The notes beneath the pieces were generated by a model that saw only the letters and a list, made by a program, of their open reading frames with translations, had not been told where the DNA came from and searched no databases. From contig CM059585.1 in assembly GCA_030407085.1 (NCBI GenBank), forward strand, positions 5,015,001-5,079,000: 64,000 nt of DNA, read 5' to 3'. Every line of letters starts with the position of its first letter. The stretch's first letter is position 1. The translations under genes were made by a program, and so were the position numbers. Source of the stretch: Trichopria drosophilae. Taxonomy: Eukaryota > Arthropoda > Insecta > Hymenoptera > Diapriidae. This document shows positions 58,572-64,000 of the stretch, in pieces.

Positions 58572-59024
58572 GTAAACGGAAAAGGATTGAAAATGATAGA
58601 AAGGGATTCATTTAATCTGATTTCAATTCAAAATCTAAACATTTTTAATCCTTAGCTATCCATGAGAAACTTATAAAAGATTTCAATTGATTTTAATCCT
58701 GAAATTGGAAATAAAATATTATACATAATTTTAATCCATTTTATTCTCTCAAAACTTTCCGCTTATACGAATCGTTTTCTATTCTCAGGACAGAATTGAA
58801 AAAAAATCTCTGTATCCTTTCCAATAATTTAATCATTTTCGTCTCAAGGATCCCATTTTATTCACAGCAGAGGATAGAAAAATCGTCATTTGTATTATTT
58901 TAATCTTTAAATAATTGTAGAGGATCGACCATTTTTATTTTTTATTATTTTAATCCCAGAAAGCTGTAATCCACTTAAATTCGTGAAATCAGATTAAAAT
59001 TGATTTCTTTCGATACTCTTTATT
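58572..59024. mobile_element. Possible MITE with TTTAATCTGATTTCA arms
   Basis: Left AGGGATTCATTTAATCTGATTTCA-type sequence faces a right GAAATCAGATTAAAATTGATTTC-type sequence, and ATTTTAATC words recur between them about every 60-90 bp. Ends are not sharp. Confidence 0.45.
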
Positions 59025-59284
59025 AATAATAACGATTCTCGTAATTTTTAAACATATTAAGGAATTACAATCAATGTACGTAAACTAATTACGAAAACTG
59101 TATATACACGAATATATACGTAATTACAGAAAAATATAATAATTAATTAGGCTGCAAATTTAATTTGACAATATTAACAACGTTATATTGCAATTTTCGC
59201 TTAAAATTACAAGCTCTGTATTTTATAATTAAAAGTTTTGTTTTGTGATAAATAAAAGTTTTTCCCTCTTTTCTTGCCGCTGCG

Positions 59285-59960
59285 AAAAATTTTAAGTAGG
59301 ATTCTTATGAGAATCTCATGAGAAATTGAAACAAGTGCCTTATAGTTGTCATAAATATAAATTATATACATCTAGTAGTCATACAAGTATCGTACGGAAT
59401 ATGTAAAGTTTTATTATATGAAAGAAAATAATTTAATAGGTAGTTTTATGAGCATATAATCATGAATGTTTTGAGTTGAAAATTTATGGAAATTACATAA
59501 AAATCTCATCACAATCAGGTAAATTTTTGTACAAATCGCTTTCGTAACATAGTGCGAGTACTATACGACATTTATATGAAATTTACAAGGTACAGTAGCC
59601 CTTCCCTTATTTTAACTTGTTGAGACAAGGAAGGTGACGGCTTCTTCCCTTATTTTAACGCTTCCCCTCATCCCCACCACTAAGGATCTAAGAAAGAGAA
59701 AACAGATGTGGTGGCATCTTTCTTCGCGATTTCATTTCGAGTTTTTACAGTGTATCCTGATTTGTATACACATATACATATATGTACATATGTATGTATA
59801 GTGTATATGCATGTGTGAACTGACGTCAAGTGGGGGAACGGGTGAGGGGAAAAAGTTAAAATAGAGGAAAGAATAAAGTTGAAATAAGGGAAGGGCTACT
59901 GTACTTGTTTCAAGTTCTCATGTGATTCTCATGAGAATCCTACCTAAAATTTTTCGCGGG
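59285..59960. mobile_element. Foldback element with about 55 bp arms, host of a nested MITE
   Basis: The left arm GCGAAAAATTTTAAGTAGGA continues through TTCTTATGAGAATCTCATGA to TTGAAACAAGTGCC. The right arm is its complement (ACTTGTTTCAAG, GATTCTCATGAGAATCCTAC, TAAAATTTTTCGCG). The MITE at 59593-59901 lies just inside the right arm. Confidence 0.75.
59593..59901. mobile_element. Pogo-like MITE, CAGTAGCCCTTCCCTTATTT family
   Basis: Begins CAGTAGCCCTTCCCTTATTT and ends with the complement (one mismatch in the inner part); TA at 59591-59592 and 59902-59903. TTATTTTAAC / GTTAAAATAG words repeat inside, and a CATATGTATGTATA palindromic AT stretch sits in the middle. Confidence 0.87.
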
Positions 59961-60047
59961 GACCACACAAGTTTTTCGGGGGGTTTTCAATTTGATTTTA
60001 TGGCATACGTATATGTATACGCAAGAGTATTTGAAAAATATTGTATA

Positions 60048-60085
60048 TATCCTTAAGAAGAAGGCCCACAAGTGGCCAAAACGTC
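60048..60085 (+). ncRNA. Weak hammerhead-like relic
   Basis: Reads CTTAAGAAGAAGGCC, CACAAG, TGGCC, AAAACGTCG. It resembles a CUGANGA box, stem II (GGCC with GGCC), and GAAAC with mutations in both conserved boxes. As written it would not form the catalytic core. I include it because arrangement and spacing fit a decayed Penelope-type hammerhead; no Penelope ORF lies nearby. Confidence 0.25.
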
Positions 60086-60101
60086 GAAAAAGACACTTCG
60101 A

Positions 60102-60761
60102 CACTGTTAGAAATGTTCGGAAAATTCTGATACTTTAATGTTACCGGAGTAATAGAAATTTATTAAAACCTGTAATAGACAGCACAAATTATGCAACAGT
60201 CTCAGAAAATTCCGAAACTAGTAACGAAAATATGAATATGAATTAACGAGCGAAGGTGAAGTTAGTTTGGTTCGTCGTCACCAGGCGCAGACGCGACTTT
60301 AGAAGAGACACGCGTGATTCCTGTTGTAGAAGTTGGGGTTTGATTCGATCATAAGGGATTCCATAATGTAGCTTCGATACTTAAAGTATTCCATGTCTGA
60401 TAAAATTGTTATGACGTTGAAACGAGTACAATCACAATACATGAATAATATTTTGAAGGAAAATGTGCCATTGTTGGTTCAATAAATTTAATATGTTTTA
60501 TATAATTTATCTATGTAATTAACAATAATTTAATTTTAACAATAAGATTTGATGTTATTTATTCATTAATAATAATTTACGTACATAAATATACAAAACA
60601 TGTTGATAAATTATTTAATGAAGCTATTTTTGTTTTTCGCCTTGCATATTTCTGTTACTGTAACTAAAAATCACTAAATTTTGGTTCAGAAAATTATGAA
60701 ACAGTAACCGTAAAAAGCTTCCGTTACATGTTTCAGAAAATTCCTAAAGTTTGTAACAGTG
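60102..60761. mobile_element. MITE with CACTGTTA termini
   Basis: Left end CACTGTTAGAAATGTTCGGA; right end complement CACTGTTACAAACTTTAGGA. Pairing continues imperfectly for about 30 bp (TTTTCTGA words), and CAGAAAATT words recur inside. No TA flank and no clear target duplication. 660 bp, non-coding. Confidence 0.7.
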
Positions 60762-62348
60762 CATCCTGAATCTTCTTTCTTCATTGTGTCGCAAGTAAAA
60801 AACTAAGAAATTCGGGTCTTCCGTAAGAAACGCGAAATTCACGAACAATTTACGAAAAAATCAACAAAAAAAGTCATTATTTATATTGACTATTTTTAAT
60901 GTAAAATAAGATTGATAAAATATTCTGTAGAGATATATAATAAAGTTTTAAATACAATTTCACAAGTCTATATTTGTTATTATCTGAACATTCTGTCAAG
61001 TAACCCTCATTTTCAGTAAACAGGGCGTGCAAACATTTTTTTTTATACTGGTCCTATTTTTTATCGGGTAGAAACTAACATGTTTAACTAATGAACTCTT
61101 ATTCTTTATTCTTATTTCTTCAAATGGTTTGTTTACTTAAAGAACTGAGCAGTTTACAAAGATTTTGCATGTTGTAAAATTGGAGTACGTTTTACATATA
61201 CACCGATTTTTACTAGGAATTTCTTCATAAAAGTTTATAATATAATTGATACAATATTTCCCAAACGCTCTTATATATACGTATGCCATTTTTCTTCATA
61301 AAAGTTTATACTTTTACTTTGAACGCCATTCTTCTATGGTGAATATAAAGCTCGAGTTATCCGTATATGAACTGTAAAATATTACCAGGTACATTTTAGG
61401 AATCAGGTATTTTTCGGGTTTCGTTTTATCTTCCAGGTTAAATAGACTTCACATTTTTACGCATATTTTATGGGCTTGGACGACGAAAAATTGTTTTGGA
61501 AATTTCGAGGGTTTTATAAAATATTGTTTAATTATTGCTTCTAAATTTCGTTAGATTTTTAAAAATGCATACAAAAAACGTTTAAAAAAATATACAACAT
61601 TTTTCGTCCATCTTTTATTTAAAAACTTATTTTAATTCGAGTGTTTAAAGATAGCACGTATCGATTTTTACGAACTAATTTCTGTTATAAAGTTCAAAAC
61701 TATCTTAAATGGTCAACAAAATTTCAGAAAGGCGTTTTGCTTTTTTCGAGTAATGAATTTTCAAAGTTTTAAGCGCAGTGTGAAAATAACGTGGGAATAT
61801 GGAAAATTATTCTTGAAATTTTTATCCGCCATTTTGTATTTTCAATTTCGATGTTAAATTCTTAATTGACAATTTTTTTTTACAAATTTTTGTAAATACA
61901 TTTTATTTATTTATTTTAACAAATTACTGAAGATTTTCTCAACATGTCAAGGTTTTTGCACATTTTTTATTAAAAAGCTGGGAATTTCATCCATTTTCGA
62001 AATCTATTTTGTCGTATTTTTCATACTTTATCATGGTCCAGCAACCATTTTTTTCTCTTTGTGCAAGCATAACAATTCAGATTTAGTATTTCATGTCTTC
62101 AATTTTCATCACAAACAAATATAAGTGGTGTATTAAAATGTTCTGAGGAAATTCAGATTAGTAAAACGTTTATACCATCGAATTATAAATCTAAAAAGGA
62201 TTTCGAAAATGACATTAAAATAAAAATTGAGGTCGTAAGTTAAATTGACTTTCAGAAGTCCAATGTTTTGATTTTCTCATTTGAAATACATTTTTTTAAT
62301 TACCATCAATTGTTGATCGGTTGTTGTGAAAACGTATGTTCTCTTGTT
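60762..62348. other. AT-rich intergenic region
   Basis: No gene recognised. A TTTCTTCATAAAAGTTTATA phrase occurs twice (about 61222 and 61294). A TTATCCGCCATTTTGTATTT word near 61823 is a lone copy of the dispersed ATGGCGG-type word. Confidence 0.45.
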
Positions 62349-62356
62349 GCATTGAT

Positions 62357-62588
62357 GGGTGCGGGTCGAAAAACCGACAAATCGAAAAGCGGACAGGTCA
62401 AAAAACCGACAATCATAAAGCCGACAGTAAAAAAACAGTCAGCCGAAAAGCCGACATATAAAAAAATAGACACATCGTCACGAGGACAGGTATTTTTTGA
62501 ACTGTCGGTTTTTTTGAGTGTCGGCTTTTCGATTGTCGGTTTTTCGACCTTTCGGCTTTTTGATTTGTCGGTTTTTCGACCCGCACCC
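62357..62588. mobile_element. hAT-like MITE with 15 bp subrepeats and 8 bp target duplication
   Basis: Begins GGGTGCGGGTCGAAAAACCG and ends with its complement CGACCCGCACCC. It is flanked by GCATTGAT (62349-62356) and GCATTGCT (62589-62596), an 8 bp duplication with one mismatch, as in hAT elements. The left arm is about seven 15 bp units of the type CCGACAGTAAAAAAA; the right arm holds the complement. The centre is TAGACACATCGTC. It is the unexpanded relative of satellite A. Open frames on both strands across it come from the stop-poor subrepeats. Confidence 0.85.
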
Positions 62589-62596
62589 GCATTGCT

Positions 62597-63508
62597 TACC
62601 ATAAAGTGTCTTGAGGTAACTTGTTGACCTAAATGAAGTGACGGGTAAAAATAATCTAGAAAACGAGTCTCTTCGTATGATAAATTGTTTATATACTTGT
62701 ACAAGATAATCACAACATCGCAGTCCATACCTGTAGAATATAAAAGTTAGGACAGGCATATACATGCATTCTACGCTTCAGATGTAAAATACGCCGAACT
62801 TCGATAAACCTGCGCCACATCATGGGAAAAAATGTCGCTTTCCGATTACGCATTTTTCAGTACTCATCCATTTCTCACAACTTTTACGCAATATTTAGCG
62901 AAGTTCCGCATGCGAATCGTTAGATCGTCAAATTATCTGAAAGTAGGATCGTAATTACAATTTATCGGGATGTAATGGCACATGAGCGATTTCCCACCTT
63001 CCTCCGGTACGATATTTAGTTTTGGAATATTACGATGCTCCGCTTAAAAAATAACTTCGAGATTTATCAGGTATGTGCTGGACGACACAAACTTCGACGA
63101 TTACACCCGGAAACTCACTCATTCTCACGGACAAAAGATATACACGATACAAAATATGTCTAAGAATCGTCGCTACACCGTTTAAAATACAGTCGAGCCC
63201 GCTAAGTCCGTACCTAAATTTTTTTCGTGATATTTACAAAAGAGGACTTCTAAATGGCTGCGCCGTCAATACTGAATCTGATTTGAACTTCATACACTAC
63301 ATCGTACGGGACACCGGGTCGTTTTTTTTTTTAGTGCTTGGTGAACCGATTTTTTTTTAGTTTGTGTATTTTCGAAAATTATTTCTGGTAAAAATGTAAA
63401 GTTATCACCTTAAGTAATATCGTCAGGGCTCCGTACTATCGTGCTCGTATATGCAACGACATTATGGTAAGAATTTTTTATTCGCGCAATTATGTACGGA
63501 GACCGTTA
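62597..63508. other. Intergenic region with no recognised gene
   Basis: Less AT-rich than average. Plus-strand open frame 63073-63360 (95 codons) shows no domain and no conserved pattern. Nothing else recognised. Confidence 0.4.
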
Positions 63509-63657
63509 AGGTGCGCTTACAGGAAGCGCGTTTATAACTAGGTAGAATAATTCGCAAAGTTAGTAGGAAGATCAGCATCAGAAATCCTGGTAATTTTTAT
63601 GGTTCATATCAGAGTTGTTTCTCCTAGTACATATAAAACGCTTCTTGTAAACGCCCT
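63509..63657. mobile_element. Short MITE with AGGNGCG...AAGCG arms
   Basis: Left AGGTGCGCTTACAGGAAGCG pairs with the complement of the right end, AGGGCGTTTACAAGAAGCG, over about 30 bp with mismatches, and CTAGG/CCTAG continues inward. 149 bp; target duplication unclear. Confidence 0.65.
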
Positions 63658-64000
63658 AATATCTTGTGGTTATATCTGCACATCAACAACTAATCGATTT
63701 TACGATAAGTAACGTTAAAATTTATATAAATATTCAGTAAAAGGAATTACTAGAATATCAACGCAGCTTCTCTGATCATCGTCAGTATATCGTAATTAAA
63801 AATAACCAGTAGTTATTTTCAGGAAAGAGTTAAAATTTTTGAAAAAATGTTTGAACTAGATAAAATAGATGTACTTCCTTATTTATCGTCCTACTCGATA
63901 GTTGAGATTTACAATAAATCGATATAGTAAAATCAATTTCAGTCGAATTGCCGAATTAGCTCTATTAAAACACGGGTTGACGTAATAACGGGACTAACAC
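63658..64000. other. AT-rich spacer to the window edge
   Basis: No ORF, repeat or RNA gene seen. Confidence 0.4.

Noticed and set aside
62268..62765. ORFs of 95-140 codons with KPT/KKP repeats
   Set aside because: They lie over the hAT-like MITE and arise from its 15 bp stop-poor subrepeats.
63073..63360. Plus-strand 95-codon ORF
   Set aside because: No recognisable domain or conserved pattern; could be chance in a less AT-rich stretch.

Overview
The window is AT-rich, intron-containing nuclear DNA from an arthropod, most likely an insect. I base this on 50-85 bp introns in two recognisable genes, decayed jockey/CR1-type and Penelope-type retroelements, many small DNA transposons, and stretches of TTAGG-like sequence (the usual insect telomere word). 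The order and species cannot be fixed by eye. There is no bacterial or organellar DNA.

Only two host genes are convincing. A TM2 domain-containing protein 1 gene (TM2D1; Drosophila biscotti) lies on the minus strand at 40020-40695, with three exons and 185 residues. A POLDIP3/SKAR-like RNA-binding protein gene lies on the plus strand at 47042-53504, with seven coding exons and 449 residues; its 4.7 kb first intron contains repeats. Every splice junction in both models keeps frame with GT/AG borders.

About 31 percent of the window is tandem satellite. Satellite A (1-3225, continuing off the left edge) has a 30 bp monomer made of two 15 bp halves. Satellite B (7988-24375, about 16.4 kb) has a 23 bp monomer, with shortened and composite variants in long higher-order blocks. 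Both appear to have grown from short internal repeats of non-autonomous DNA transposons (MITEs), and the window holds an unexpanded relative of each parent: 62357-62588 for A, and 7548-7930 for B. A separate 202 bp MITE was caught inside satellite B and copied with it; five copies remain.

The rest is a transposon graveyard. From left to right: MITEs of a CACTGTAAAAAAT family (5.7-7.9 kb); an AT-rich stretch with non-LTR remnants (25-31 kb); a Penelope-like reverse transcriptase remnant (31.2-31.9 kb, minus) with two hammerhead-ribozyme-like cores 1.7-2.1 kb upstream on the same strand; a non-LTR element nested in another, which is also split by a MITE (34.4-36.9 kb); then many TA-flanked pogo/Tigger-like MITEs starting CAGT, and TTAA-flanked piggyBac-like foldback elements (39-60 kb). 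Several host/insert pairs contain their own empty-site control, so the TA target duplication can be read directly. An ATGGCG word resembling the YY1/Pho site recurs in otherwise different transposon families.
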